From contig CAZUSO010000009.1 of the NCBI GenBank assembly GCA_964622775.1, positions 1 through 63,229 of the forward strand: 63,229 nt of DNA. Reading direction: 5' to 3'. The notes under the pieces were generated by a model. The model searched no databases and was not told the origin of the DNA. It saw nothing but the letters and a program-made list of their open reading frames with translations. Numbering within the stretch: the first letter of the stretch is position 1; each line of letters opens with the position of its first letter. The stretch comes from CAZUSO01 sp964622775. Its GTDB lineage: Bacteria; Bacteroidota; Bacteroidia; Chitinophagales; Chitinophagaceae. This document shows, one piece after another, positions 9,032 to 18,188 of this stretch. The position numbers were made by a program, and so were the translations under genes.

Positions 9032-9391
9032 TCTGTTGATTTTTTGAATTATGATTAAGCAAGACTGTCAAAGTAACTTTATTTTGGCGTTATTAATTTG
9101 AAATAGCTTTAGCTTCAGTGGCCACAAATTATTGCACATTCTTCGTTACCACAACCTGTCTCACCTTTCGGATCCTCCCCCGCCAATACGGGATAAATTC
9201 TTTTGATAGCAGAAAAAAAGAAACACAAAGATTTTCATCGAAGATGAAAAGACTATGCGTTACTACACGCCTGATATTTTATAAATCTCATCCTATGCAA
9301 CTGCCATGTATCTATGTGGTTAAAAGCTATTATTAAACCGGGTGCTTATTTGTCATTATTGCTAAGCAAATAAATTCAGTCATGATTTAGT
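9032..9391. other. Intergenic region, nothing identified
   Basis: The 360 bases are AT-rich. Short open frames lack conserved features or ribosome sites. Confidence 0.4.
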
Positions 9392-10483
9392 CTAATTACA
9401 AGGCTCCAGGGTATTAATCCATGCTTCCAGCAGGGCAATGCCTTCCTCATGCACTATACTTCTGCCCAAAAGCGGCATCCGTACATTTTCGTCCGTTGCC
9501 ATCAGTCGATAATACATGACCGAACGCTCCGGCCGGTTAGGCATAATGATGTATTTCAACTGGTTGCCGATATTTTCATCCGGCGGCACGCAAACACCAA
9601 GATTGGCCAGATCTCCGGTTTCGGAAAAAGCTAATCTTAACGGCCGGTAATCACAATGGCTGCCTTCCTGATGGCAATGTGCACAGTTAATATCTACATA
9701 AGAACGCATCCTCAGATCCAAAGGTTGGGTAGCATCGTAGTAATCAACGGTGGAAACAATATTCTGCGGGAGGTTATCTTCCAGATACCCGACTTCGATC
9801 CATCGCCGTAACTGGTTTTGAGCGCCATCCTCGTAAGGGTAAGGATTATTCAGATTTTGGGGTTTCGGGCCAATGGGAATCGGTTTTTCATTGGATTTAT
9901 GACAGGTAAAGCATTCCGTCTCCGAAGGAATCCGATAATGGACAGGCATGTTCTCACCCGAGTCATTTTGCCAGTTGATGTCCGTATAGCTTCCGTTCAT
10001 ATCCAGGTACGCATCCGTCTGGTCTTCATTCCACACATATTCTGCAAAAATCCATTCGTTATCCTTACGGATCATCACCCGCGTTTCAATGAGTCGCGTG
10101 GCATTATCAGGCTGCACCCGGTCATAATAAAATGTTTTTATCAATACAGCGCCATCCGGCATGTCCAGCACTTTACCATCTCCATGATAAGTAGCTTTTT
10201 TACCTTCCGGCATCCATACAAAACGCTTTTTAGATGCATAATCGGAAAAAAGAGCGCTGATCGGCTTATAGGGCAATACGCCCGCATTAGGCTGCTGGTC
10301 ACGAATATCATCTACAAAAAAACGATAATCGGAAAGCTTCACATAAGGCACCTTATCCAAATCTACGGAAACCCCGGTATCCTTTGGGTCTTCCGGATCC
10401 ACTTCCGGCTTATCCGGCCGGCAACAAACAATAAAAGTTGTCAGTAATAAAATGGCAACGACCGCTGTATTTCTTCTTGACAT
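9392..10483 (-). CDS. Periplasmic diheme lipoprotein with two CxxCH motifs (TIGR03806/HNE_0200-like)
   Basis: The protein starts with a hydrophobic export segment (residues 4-20) followed by CCRPDKPEVDPEDP, which suggests a lipoprotein with an acidic/proline spacer. Two c-type heme sites are visible, CFTCHK and CAHCHQ, the second followed by MPNRPERSVMYYRL, which may give an axial Met. The layout fits a family of secreted two-heme proteins of unknown electron-transfer role. The ATG at 10483 is chosen because a TAAGTTTG promoter element lies only 16 bases upstream; a longer frame of 21 codons has no support. The next upstream gene is heme A synthase, but the 99-base gap and own promoter argue for separate transcription. 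Confidence 0.75.
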   Translation of the reverse strand: MSRRNTAVVAILLLTTFIVCCRPDKPEVDPEDPKDTGVSVDLDKVPYVKLSDYRFFVDDIRDQQPNAGVLPYKPISALFSDYASKKRFVWMPEGKKATYHGDGKVLDMPDGAVLIKTFYYDRVQPDNATRLIETRVMIRKDNEWIFAEYVWNEDQTDAYLDMNGSYTDINWQNDSGENMPVHYRIPSETECFTCHKSNEKPIPIGPKPQNLNNPYPYEDGAQNQLRRWIEVGYLEDNLPQNIVSTVDYYDATQPLDLRMRSYVDINCAHCHQEGSHCDYRPLRLAFSETGDLANLGVCVPPDENIGNQLKYIIMPNRPERSVMYYRLMATDENVRMPLLGRSIVHEEGIALLEAWINTLEPCN

Positions 10484-10498
10484 ATTATAAAATTGAAA

Positions 10499-10506
10499 CA
10501 AACTTA
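10499..10506 (-). promoter_or_regulatory. Bacteroidota -7 element for the diheme lipoprotein gene
   Basis: TAAGTTTG on the minus strand matches TAnnTTTG. It predicts transcription starting about 9 bases before the ATG at 10483, a very short leader. Confidence 0.55.
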
Positions 10507-10582
10507 ACAATTTCAGTATAAAATCAAAAATAAAATTGATCTCCACTACCTGAATCGCTGCTGACCATAAAGCAGCTTAATA

Positions 10583-11722
10583 CTACCTGCTGTCCCTGAT
10601 TAGGTACAGGGAAAATACCAGCGACATCAGCAGCGACATGGCCACCAGCTGGTGCAGTTCCGCAAACATTTCGAAAAGCCCGAAATGACCCGGAACAATT
10701 TGCGGAGCGGACAGCACCGTAAAAATACCCAATAATACCTGGAAGATTACAAGAATCAGGGTCCAGAGCGCCGTGCTTCCCAGTGTAGTCACCTGAGCCT
10801 GCCTTGCGGCTTTACGCATTCTGACAAACCCAATAATAATAACCGCGAATAAAATATAAGCCAAGCTACGGTGTACAAAATGTACATTAATGGGATAACT
10901 GAACCAGTTGTTTTGCATCAGACCCGGCGGTATCATATCACCGTTGATGTCCGGCCAGGTAGGCGCTGCCATAGCCGCTTTCAGCCCGGCCATGAAGGCG
11001 CCGTATATCAGTTGAACAGTCAGCAGCATTATGGAAAAAAGCAGAAAGTTGTGCAGGGATTTATCCCGGATGATCTGACGTTCCGGGATTAGGAGTTTGA
11101 GGGCAAACCACAGGGTGTAGCACAAAAGCGCTAATGCGGAAATAAAATGGATTGCCAGCTTAATATGGTTTACATACAGGTTGGTGTCGTTCAGACCACT
11201 GGCCACCATGATCCAGCCAATCAGTCCCTGCATTCCGCCGAGTATAAACAGGATGACCAAAGGGATAATCATCTCGCGGTTAAAATATTTTTTTATCAGG
11301 AAATAAATAAACGGAATAGCAAAGACCACACCCAGCAGGCGAGCCCAAAGCCGGTGAAACCATTCCCAGAAGAATATGAATTTGAAGTCACCAATGGTGA
11401 AGTGATTATTAACATATTTATACTGCGCTATCTGCTGGTATCTTTCAAAAGCCTCCTGCCATGCATGGGCATTTGAAGGAGGCCAGGCACCCATGACGGG
11501 CTTCCATTCCGTAATGGACAGTCCGGAGCCGGTCAGGCGCGTAATACCGCCCAGCAGAATTTGAATAATAATCATCCCTACGCCGGTCAAAAGCCAGTAA
11601 GCAACCACTTTATTTTTTTTTGTCAGATTGTTCAAGGTCTGTTTTTTCGCAAAAATAAGCCGATAAAGCCAGAGGCGGCAAAAATAGCAGCAAAGCGATT
11701 TCCCTGCCATATACAGCAGCAA
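10583..11722 (-). CDS. ctaA: Heme A synthase, CtaA/COX15 family
   Basis: CtaA oxidises the C8 methyl of heme O to a formyl group, giving heme A for aa3-type cytochrome oxidases. About eight transmembrane helices are visible. Conserved features are GGITRLTGSGLSITEWKP in the first extracytoplasmic loop, WEWFHRLWAR (heme-ligand His), VNHIKLAIHFISALALL, VQLIYGAFMAGLKAA, VHFVHRSLAY and a final MFAELHQLVAM (His). The Cys pair of Bacillus-type enzymes is absent, as in COX15-type members. The start is unsure: the frame opens with a TTG at 11722, an in-frame ATG is at 11710, and the first ~30 residues are not conserved. A run of ten T at about 11612 near the N-terminus could also hide a frameshift. 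Confidence 0.92.
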   Translation of the reverse strand: MLLYMAGKSLCCYFCRLWLYRLIFAKKQTLNNLTKKNKVVAYWLLTGVGMIIIQILLGGITRLTGSGLSITEWKPVMGAWPPSNAHAWQEAFERYQQIAQYKYVNNHFTIGDFKFIFFWEWFHRLWARLLGVVFAIPFIYFLIKKYFNREMIIPLVILFILGGMQGLIGWIMVASGLNDTNLYVNHIKLAIHFISALALLCYTLWFALKLLIPERQIIRDKSLHNFLLFSIMLLTVQLIYGAFMAGLKAAMAAPTWPDINGDMIPPGLMQNNWFSYPINVHFVHRSLAYILFAVIIIGFVRMRKAARQAQVTTLGSTALWTLILVIFQVLLGIFTVLSAPQIVPGHFGLFEMFAELHQLVAMSLLMSLVFSLYLIRDSR

Positions 11723-12292
11723 CTCTTTTCCTGAATTTGGGAATTAAAATATTAAGACAGGGCAGCGAGGATTTATGGTATTGAGCTTTAGCCGCATTTT
11801 TCATGTATCACTCAAACAGGTGAAAAAATTTGACAGACAAAATCGCTGAAAGGCGTGTCCAACAGGTATTGGCGTAAATACAGGAAAAATTGTTTGCGAA
11901 ATTCTGGGGGAAACATTTTCGAAAAATACGAAAATCCACAATTTGAAGTAAGTATTAAAGACGTTGCAAATAGTACTCCAAACAATTTAATCACACACGG
12001 AAAGAAAATCAGCGTATTTAACGAGGATTTTGTAAAAGATAATCTTCGTTTCATATAAGCTCAGATGAAAGCATGACACCGTCTGCAATAATTGGCGGTA
12101 ATGCAATATTAAAGAGGAAATACAAAAACTCAAAATGATTTAGGAAGCAACGAGTACGGAAACGAAAAACAAGCAACAAACCTGATATCGCTAATACCTA
12201 AGACCGGTGTAATTTCCCGTTTCCGGCAACAACAAAATCCTGCCCGGGAGGGATTATAGAGAAACGACCGGAATAGTTTCCGCAATTTTCAA
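11723..12292. other. Intergenic region with a possible gene remnant
   Basis: A plus-strand frame at 11855-12058 reads like real protein (FEKYENPQFEVSIKDV, ISVFNEDFVKDNLRFI), but has no ribosome site or promoter and stops abruptly. It may be the relic of a lost gene. I cannot assign a family. The rest of the stretch shows nothing. Confidence 0.3.
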
Positions 12293-12300
12293 TACTTTTG
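12293..12300 (+). promoter_or_regulatory. Bacteroidota -7 element for the M20 dipeptidase
   Basis: TACTTTTG matches TAnnTTTG and ends 22 bases before the ATG at 12323. Confidence 0.6.
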
Positions 12301-12322
12301 ATACTCAAAAAATCAAATCAAT

Positions 12323-13693
12323 ATGCAAGTTTGGAATGAATATTTAGCGCAAAACAAACAACGCTTCTTAGATGAGCTGCTGGAATTGTTACGTATCCCT
12401 TCAGTGAGCGCCGACAGTAAATACAAACAGGATGTAGCACGTTGTGCAGAAGCCGTAAAGGAAGCCATGCTTAATGCGGGCTGCGATAAGGCAGAGATTT
12501 GTCCTACCGCCGGCCACCCCATCGTGTATGGAGAAAAAATTAAAGACCCTGCCCTCCCTACCGTACTGGTATATGGTCACTATGATGTGCAGCCGCCTGA
12601 CCCTCTTGATCTCTGGGACAGTCCGCCGTTTGAACCCGTCATTAAAGACGGTAAAATCTTTGCCCGCGGCGCCTGCGACGACAAGGGCCAGATGTATATG
12701 CATATCAAGGCGCTGGAAACTATGGTGAAAACCGACTCCCTGCCCTGTAATGTCAAACTGATGATTGAAGGCGAGGAGGAAGTCGGCTCCGACAATCTCG
12801 GCAAATTCTTAGAAGCTAATACCGAAAAGCTGAAAGCTGATATCGTGCTGATTTCAGATACTTCCATGATCAGCATGGAGCACCCTTCCATTGAAAGCGG
12901 CCTGCGCGGCCTGACTTATATGGAAGTGGAAGTGACCGGCCCGGATCGCGATCTGCACAGCGGCGTGTATGGCGGCGCCGTAGCCAATCCCGTCAACCAG
13001 CTTTGTAAAATGATCGCATCGCTGCACGATGAAAATAATCACATCACCATTCCGGGATTTTATGATAAGGTGCTTGAGTTGAGTGCGGAGCAAAGGGAAG
13101 ATCTGAATAAGGCGCCTTTTGATCTGGAAGAATATAAGAAAGATCTGCACATCGGGGAAGAATGGGGTGAAAAAGGATATACTACCCTGGAACGTACCGG
13201 TATAAGGCCCACGCTTGACGTAAACGGAATCTGGGGCGGCTATACCGGGGAAGGCGCCAAAACAGTCTTACCTTCCAAAGCGTTTGCCAAAATATCCATG
13301 CGTTTAGTGCCCAACCAGCAATCCAAAGAAATTGAAAAATTGTTCAAGACGCATTTTGAAAAGATCGCACCGGAAGGTGTAACCGTAAAAGTGAAGCATC
13401 ATCATGGTGGCGAACCGGTAGTGACTCCTACGGATTCGCCGGCTTACCAGGCCGCAGCAAAGGCTATCAAAGCTACCTTTAGCAAAGATCCCATTCCTAC
13501 CCGCGGCGGTGGAAGCATCCCGATCGTGGCTTTGTTCGAAAGTGTATTAGGTCTTAAAACCGTACTGATGGGCTTTGGACTGGACAATGACAACATACAT
13601 TCTCCCAATGAAAAATATGATGTAGTCAACTATTATAAGGGTATTGAAACCATCCCTTATTTTCATAAATACTTTGCCGAAAGTCAGGCTTAG
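12323..13693 (+). CDS. M20 family dinuclear zinc dipeptidase
   Basis: Enzymes of this family (CNDP/DapE-like) hydrolyse dipeptides in the cytoplasm using two zinc ions. The metal sites are visible: VLVYGHYDVQPP (first His and catalytic Asp), GACDDKGQMYMHIKA (bridging Asp), IEGEEEVGS (catalytic Glu and metal Glu), ISDTSM (metal Asp) and DNDNIHSPNEKY (last His). A lid domain spans about residues 195-365, including DLHSGVYGGAVANP. At 456 residues it is full length. It has its own promoter and is followed by a hairpin. Confidence 0.93.
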   Translation: MQVWNEYLAQNKQRFLDELLELLRIPSVSADSKYKQDVARCAEAVKEAMLNAGCDKAEICPTAGHPIVYGEKIKDPALPTVLVYGHYDVQPPDPLDLWDSPPFEPVIKDGKIFARGACDDKGQMYMHIKALETMVKTDSLPCNVKLMIEGEEEVGSDNLGKFLEANTEKLKADIVLISDTSMISMEHPSIESGLRGLTYMEVEVTGPDRDLHSGVYGGAVANPVNQLCKMIASLHDENNHITIPGFYDKVLELSAEQREDLNKAPFDLEEYKKDLHIGEEWGEKGYTTLERTGIRPTLDVNGIWGGYTGEGAKTVLPSKAFAKISMRLVPNQQSKEIEKLFKTHFEKIAPEGVTVKVKHHHGGEPVVTPTDSPAYQAAAKAIKATFSKDPIPTRGGGSIPIVALFESVLGLKTVLMGFGLDNDNIHSPNEKYDVVNYYKGIETIPYFHKYFAESQA

Positions 13694-13707
13694 TATACCA
13701 CACCCAA

Positions 13708-13737
13708 ACGTTGTAATGGCATATTCCATTACAACGT
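13708..13737 (+). terminator. Hairpin after the dipeptidase gene
   Basis: Perfect 12-base arms ACGTTGTAATGG and CCATTACAACGT surround a 6-base loop, 15 bases after the stop codon. No T-run follows, so it may stabilise the 3' end rather than terminate by itself. Confidence 0.55.
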
Positions 13738-13919
13738 GAGAAGAGAGCATATCCAATACAGTTTTAATCAAAAATGCGGTTGTCTTTGTGAAGGCAGCCG
13801 CATTTTTCAATAAGGTTTTGTGGACCAAAATCTCTTTCCCTGTGCTTTTTGTCCAATCAGTGGCAGCAAAAATACCTTGTGCAAATCCGTACAATTTGTG
13901 AGGAGAAAAATCTTTGCCC
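13738..13919. other. Short intergenic region between convergent genes
   Basis: Lies between the dipeptidase and clpS, which converge. No feature was found; the minus-strand open frame overlapping it runs into the dipeptidase gene and looks spurious. Confidence 0.35.
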
Positions 13920-14216
13920 TTAATCAATGGTAGCATTAATGCCGCGATCCGTTAAAGCTTCGCGCATAGGTTTCAAATCGTTGAAGCTACCCTTTTTTAC
14001 GGCATATTTTCCTTTAAAATGAATCAGCAATGCGCATTGTTCCGCCTGTTCGCAGGTATGATGGCAGATATCAATCAGACTCTCAATCACCCAGTCGAAG
14101 GTATTGACCTCATCATTCCAAACAACGAGATGGCAATACCGGTCTTCGAGAGTATCTGTATCCTGCTGTTCTTTATAGTCAGGATGGTAAGTGGAAAAAA
14201 TAGGATGTTCGTTCAT
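13920..14216 (-). CDS. clpS: ClpS, adaptor of the ClpAP/ClpCP protease
   Basis: ClpS delivers N-degron substrates to the Clp AAA+ protease. The 98-residue protein has the core fold signatures: VVWNDEVNTFDWVIESL (the usual NDD-T motif as NDEVNTF, with the substrate-pocket Asp/Asn region), CEQAEQCALLIHFKGKYAVKKG and a C-terminal LKPMREALTDRGINATID. The N-terminal ~25 residues are a flexible tail. It is divergent from the SpoU methyltransferase gene and has its own promoter. Confidence 0.92.
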   Translation of the reverse strand: MNEHPIFSTYHPDYKEQQDTDTLEDRYCHLVVWNDEVNTFDWVIESLIDICHHTCEQAEQCALLIHFKGKYAVKKGSFNDLKPMREALTDRGINATID

Positions 14217-14263
14217 CGCTGTTAACTTTTAGGAGCGCAGGATGTATGATTGCATATAGGCTG

Positions 14264-14271
14264 CAAAAATA
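14264..14271 (-). promoter_or_regulatory. Bacteroidota -7 element for clpS
   Basis: TATTTTTG on the minus strand fits TAnnTTTG, 47 bases before the clpS ATG. It is back to back with the plus-strand element at 14298. Confidence 0.55.
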
Positions 14272-14297
14272 CGACATAATACATTGTGTAGCCTGTG

Positions 14298-14305
14298 TAA
14301 TTTTG
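14298..14305 (+). promoter_or_regulatory. Bacteroidota -7 element for the SpoU methyltransferase
   Basis: TAATTTTG fits TAnnTTTG and ends 15 bases before the ATG at 14321. The transcript would be nearly leaderless, which supports that ATG over the upstream one at 14246. Confidence 0.6.
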
Positions 14306-14320
14306 TTTCTTTGCATTCCC

Positions 14321-14875
14321 ATGACAAAGCATTCCTTTATCAAAAAATCGATGGATGAGCTCAACAGGCATTCTGCTACCGAACACAAGGCGGCCGGCCA
14401 CTTTCCGCTATGGCTGCTGCTGGAGGACGTACGCAGCATGCACAATGTTGGCTCCGTTTTTCGTACCGCCGATGCCTTTAACATGAGCGGCATCTATCTC
14501 TGCGGATACACACCGGTCCCGCCACACCGGGACATTCATAAAACTGCCTTAGGCGCCACGGAAAGCGTCACCTGGCATTATGAAAAAGATACTATAGCCT
14601 TACTGCAGCGCCTTAAAGCGGAAGGATGTAAAATCTATGCACTGGAGCAGGCGCACGGCAGTATTCCCCTGCCGGAATTTTCTCCAGACGAAGCAAACAA
14701 AACCGTATTGATATTCGGTAATGAAGCAGGCGGGGTGAGCGAATCCGCCTTAGCCCTTTGCGATGGCTGTATCGAAATACCACAATGGGGCGCCAAGCAT
14801 TCGCTGAATATCGCGGTTAGCGTAGGCGTTGCCTTATGGGAAATGGTTCGGGGAAAACAGGAATCACAATATTGA
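14321..14875 (+). CDS. SpoU/TrmH family RNA 2'-O-methyltransferase
   Basis: SPOUT enzymes methylate ribose 2'-OH groups in tRNA or rRNA with SAM bound in a trefoil knot. Motif 1 is NVGSVFRTADAF (with the catalytic-type Arg), motif 2 is LIFGNEAGGVSESAL, and motif 3 is IPQWGAKHSLNIAVSVGVALWEM. At 184 residues from the chosen start it is a minimal TrmH-like catalytic domain without an extra RNA-binding domain. The frame is open 25 codons further upstream, but the promoter at 14298 lies inside that extension. The exact RNA target cannot be read from sequence. Confidence 0.9.
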   Translation: MTKHSFIKKSMDELNRHSATEHKAAGHFPLWLLLEDVRSMHNVGSVFRTADAFNMSGIYLCGYTPVPPHRDIHKTALGATESVTWHYEKDTIALLQRLKAEGCKIYALEQAHGSIPLPEFSPDEANKTVLIFGNEAGGVSESALALCDGCIEIPQWGAKHSLNIAVSVGVALWEMVRGKQESQY

Positions 14876-14961
14876 GGGAAATTGATGGGGATTGAAAGAG
14901 ATTGACAAAGGACGAAAAAATATGATGTCATCGAAATCCGGGATACGCCGTGAATTTCCTG

Positions 14962-15729
14962 CTACAAATCCTTCTTACGAAATTTTCTAAGACTGAACAT
15001 TAGTGGGAAAACCACCCACAAAGCAAGGCCGGCAAAGGAAAGTATAATCCCCGTGCGGTTGCCGAAGAACTCCCGGAAGATGGCTCCCGTATAACCCATC
15101 AAAGCGGATATATCGAGCTGTAACAGGATTTGAGTCCGACTGAGATCAATGGGATTCAAAAAACTGACGAAGACCATAAACCGCTCCAGCGGATAATCCT
15201 GGAACTGGAACAACAGGAACAGAATCAGACCATCAAAAATCAATGAAAAGAAAAGCCAGAGCGCAATAGCCAGCCCGACACCTTTAGCCTTGTCCCGTGT
15301 AAATCCTGCTGCAAGTGTGGCAAGGCTTACAAAAACCAGGGTAAGAAAAACGCCGCTGAGTATCATCATTACTCCGGTAGCATCAGCATGATACAATAAA
15401 ATCGGGATGCCGATTCCCACGAGAAAAGCAAGCGTAAGGCTGATACATAAACCTAAAAAAACGGACAGCCATATTGTGCGTCGCTTTAATGGCTGACTGA
15501 CTAATAATTCTATAAATTCCGAACTGTTATAAATATAAATTGCAGAAAAGATGATGCAAATCAGCGGTATCAGAATCAGGATGATATTAAGCAGGCTCAG
15601 CAATCCTTTGGCTGCATTACTTTCCAGGTTAAAGACGCTTAAGGAAATTAGCAATAACAAAAAGGTATATACCAGCACAATCTTGTTCTGGATGATATCG
15701 GCAATAACGTATTTTAATAGTTTTTTCAT
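14962..15729 (-). CDS. nosY: NosY, ABC-2 type permease of the nitrous oxide reductase maturation system
   Basis: NosY is the membrane part of the NosDFY complex, which supports assembly of the CuZ cluster of N2O reductase. The 255-residue protein has six predicted transmembrane segments and the GFTRDKAKGVGLAIALWLFF and NPIDLSRTQILLQLDISALMGYTGA stretches typical of NosY. It is the last gene of the nos operon, 36 bases after nosF, and converges with the SpoU gene. Confidence 0.92.
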   Translation of the reverse strand: MKKLLKYVIADIIQNKIVLVYTFLLLLISLSVFNLESNAAKGLLSLLNIILILIPLICIIFSAIYIYNSSEFIELLVSQPLKRRTIWLSVFLGLCISLTLAFLVGIGIPILLYHADATGVMMILSGVFLTLVFVSLATLAAGFTRDKAKGVGLAIALWLFFSLIFDGLILFLLFQFQDYPLERFMVFVSFLNPIDLSRTQILLQLDISALMGYTGAIFREFFGNRTGIILSFAGLALWVVFPLMFSLRKFRKKDL

Positions 15730-15765
15730 TGTATCTGTTGAATTCCCGGAGTTAACCGCAATGGA

Positions 15766-16491
15766 TCATTTCTCTCCTACGATTAAAGATTCCGCCATTA
15801 CTTTCCGGATAGCATGGGAGAGTTTTTGTTCATGAGTTTCCGCTTTCAGATCCGATAATTCTTTATGAAAAAGCAAATAACCTTCCTGCATATACATGAC
15901 CTCCGTGATGAGATCGTCCAGCTCGCTCAGGATGTGAGAGGTGATTAAAATCAGCTTGCCGCTTTCTTTTTCATGGATAATCTTTTGTTTCAATATTTCG
16001 GAAGAAACAGGATCGAGCCCTGCGGTAGGCTCATCAAGGATCAGCACATCGGCATGGAACATAAAAGCTACGGCAGCGCTCACCTTCTGCGTAGTTCCGC
16101 CGGAAAGGGTGCGCATCTTCTTGTTCAGTATCCGGTTCAGTCCGAATTCCTCAATCAGCTCCTCATCGGGTTGAATGTTTTCCGACTGACGGATGTCTTT
16201 CATCATATCAATAATCTGGGCGATGGTCATATTTTCAGGGTATCGCCCGATCTGCGGCATATAGCCGATGCGTTTGCGATACTGCCAGTTATCAGCAATC
16301 GCCTCCCCGTCAAAAAGCAAAGTTCCGCTATCCGGCACTACCATGCCGAGGATGATCTTAATGAGGGTGGTTTTACCGCATCCGTTCGGGCCGAGCAAGG
16401 CAATGCAGGCGCCTTTATCGAACTGAAAGGAGATGTCGTTCAACACTTTTAACCTGCCGAATTTTTTTGCAATTCTTTCTGCTGTTATCAT
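15766..16491 (-). CDS. nosF: NosF, ABC-type ATPase for nitrous oxide reductase maturation
   Basis: The 241-residue ATPase carries Walker A (LLGPNGCGKTTLIK), Q-loop (GYMPQIGRYPENMT), signature (LSGGTTQKVSAA), Walker B (ADVLILDEPTAGLDP) and the switch His (ITSHILSEL). Its start overlaps the stop of nosD by 4 bases (ATGA), indicating translational coupling. It energises NosY and acts with the periplasmic NosD. Confidence 0.95.
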   Translation of the reverse strand: MITAERIAKKFGRLKVLNDISFQFDKGACIALLGPNGCGKTTLIKIILGMVVPDSGTLLFDGEAIADNWQYRKRIGYMPQIGRYPENMTIAQIIDMMKDIRQSENIQPDEELIEEFGLNRILNKKMRTLSGGTTQKVSAAVAFMFHADVLILDEPTAGLDPVSSEILKQKIIHEKESGKLILITSHILSELDDLITEVMYMQEGYLLFHKELSDLKAETHEQKLSHAIRKVMAESLIVGEK

Positions 16492-17744
16492 AATTTCAAC
16501 GGTACCACCAATGGGCTTTCATCCTTTAACTGCTCCGGGGTAACCCCCGGTAGTATTTTTTCACTTTTATCCAATAGGGTGACGATCAGACTCCGGAAAA
16601 GCATCAACGCCGCCGGATTATTGTCAATGATCATCGAATACATACTTACCGGCCGGTAGGGCACATCCCCGGTTTTGTCCCTGTTCAGATCGTATCCTTC
16701 GTATTTGTCCCAGTAATTCCCGTTAAAGCTGTTGAGCACAAGAGTTCCGCTGGTGCTGACGTCAAAGGTATTGCCGATAAAGTTATTCCCGGAGATCACA
16801 TTGTCATCGCTGCTGGTGGAGATCTTCAGCGCCCATCCGTTATTGTGAAAGGTATTTTTATGAAGATTTATCCGGCTACAGCCCTCCATAGCAATACCAA
16901 CCGTATTTTCCGAAAAGACATTCCCGGAGATATCGCTGTCCGAGATATCTTTGAGCAGAATGCCGTAAGCCGCATCGCCCCAGTTGTTCAAAAAATAATT
17001 GTTATACATGTGGACATTGGAGGTGTACATCACCGCTACCCCCGACTCATTTTCTTCAAATATATTACCAATATAGGTATCATAATGCGAAAACATAAAA
17101 TGAATGCCGTAGCGGATATTTTTAGTGCTGATATTTCTCCATATCAGCGAGTGGGTCACAAACTCGAAATAGAGTCCGTCGCGGTGTCCCTGAATGGCAT
17201 TGCCGATAATATACATGCTGTCGGAACGCCAGCAATTAATACCGTTTCCGCTCTGCACTTCATTTTTGCCATATGCGGTTATGCGGTTGTTTTCGATAAA
17301 ACAGTTTTTACTGTGCTGGGTAAAGATGCCGAAATTGGTATTGTCTAAAATGTTATTTCGGATACGGATATGGTCGCTGTCGAATATCAGAATGCCGGCA
17401 ATATCTTTGATTTCGGAACGGCCACCGTTTTGAATCTTAAAACCTTCCACGGTAGCATTTCGGGTATTTACGGTAAGGATTTCATGTTTGTTTTCCCCAT
17501 CCAGTACCGGGTAATCAATACCCTTCAACACGATGGATTTATCCAGTAAGAGCTCGCCTTCTTTATAAACTCCGGGATAGACCAGCACGGTATCGCCGGA
17601 CTTTGCACGGGCTATCGCTTCACGGATACTGCGCATCACATGATTTTTTCCTACAGGGATAGTTGCAGCGTACCCAGCAAAACCCGGTAGCAGGAATAAA
17701 CAGGTGAGCCATACCTTCAGCAAAACCACCTTTTTATTCTTCAT
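16488..17744 (-). CDS. nosD: NosD, periplasmic beta-helix protein for CuZ maturation
   Basis: A signal peptide (residues 1-26, ending near GYAATI) is followed by a right-handed parallel beta-helix made of CASH-type turns such as IRIRNNILDNTNFGIF, DSMYIIGNAIQGHRDGLY, VHMYNNYFLNNWGDA and DSDISGNVFSENTVGI. The NYWDKYEGYDLNRDKTGDVPYRP segment is a strong NosD signature. Length 418 is normal. NosD docks on NosFY and receives copper, probably from NosL. It lies 3 bases after nosL and overlaps nosF. Confidence 0.95.
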   Translation of the reverse strand: MKNKKVVLLKVWLTCLFLLPGFAGYAATIPVGKNHVMRSIREAIARAKSGDTVLVYPGVYKEGELLLDKSIVLKGIDYPVLDGENKHEILTVNTRNATVEGFKIQNGGRSEIKDIAGILIFDSDHIRIRNNILDNTNFGIFTQHSKNCFIENNRITAYGKNEVQSGNGINCWRSDSMYIIGNAIQGHRDGLYFEFVTHSLIWRNISTKNIRYGIHFMFSHYDTYIGNIFEENESGVAVMYTSNVHMYNNYFLNNWGDAAYGILLKDISDSDISGNVFSENTVGIAMEGCSRINLHKNTFHNNGWALKISTSSDDNVISGNNFIGNTFDVSTSGTLVLNSFNGNYWDKYEGYDLNRDKTGDVPYRPVSMYSMIIDNNPAALMLFRSLIVTLLDKSEKILPGVTPEQLKDESPLVVPLKL

Positions 17745-17747
17745 TGC

Positions 17748-18188
17748 TTATTGTTGATTTTTGAGATCTTCCCATTGCTTTGTTTCTCCGTTTACTTTTC
17801 GGGAAACGGCATCCATTGTTTCCGGATTGTCGAACGCGGCAATATTGCCGCCCATTGGAGATCGCAGCTCCTCACTGTGTATTAAAAGCGCTTTAGCTGA
17901 GGGAATTAACTGATGAGGATCATCAAAATTGGTAAAATATACTTCCCGGATATCTCCGAAAGACATTTTTTCTTCCCGGATAAAAGCCAGCATACAATGT
18001 ACGTCATCAAACTTGAACGCCTTACCTTTTTGCGTGATGATCTCCGCGCCAAATTTAACATCGCTGATTGTCATCTTACAGGAAGCACAGCCGTCCTGCC
18101 CCGGTTTTATAGGCTGCGGGCCAGAGCTGCAGGATGCAAAGGGAATCAAAAACAGTAGGGTTGCGAACCATAAACAAAACCTGGTCAT
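17748..18188 (-). CDS. nosL: NosL, copper chaperone lipoprotein
   Basis: NosL is an outer-face copper(I) carrier that feeds NosDFY. The 146-residue protein has a lipoprotein signal (LIPFASC, Cys about residue 20). The family motif is DGCASCKMTISDVKFGAEI with the CxxCKM copper site, followed by FDDVHCMLAFI and the FTNFDDP segment. Its start overlaps the stop of the preceding membrane-protein gene by 4 bases (ATGA). Confidence 0.93.
   Translation of the reverse strand: MTRFCLWFATLLFLIPFASCSSGPQPIKPGQDGCASCKMTISDVKFGAEIITQKGKAFKFDDVHCMLAFIREEKMSFGDIREVYFTNFDDPHQLIPSAKALLIHSEELRSPMGGNIAAFDNPETMDAVSRKVNGETKQWEDLKNQQ

Noticed and set aside
13547..13936. Minus-strand open frame of 129 codons overlapping the end of the dipeptidase gene
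   Set aside because: Mostly antisense to the dipeptidase and covering its terminator hairpin; no family match or ribosome site.
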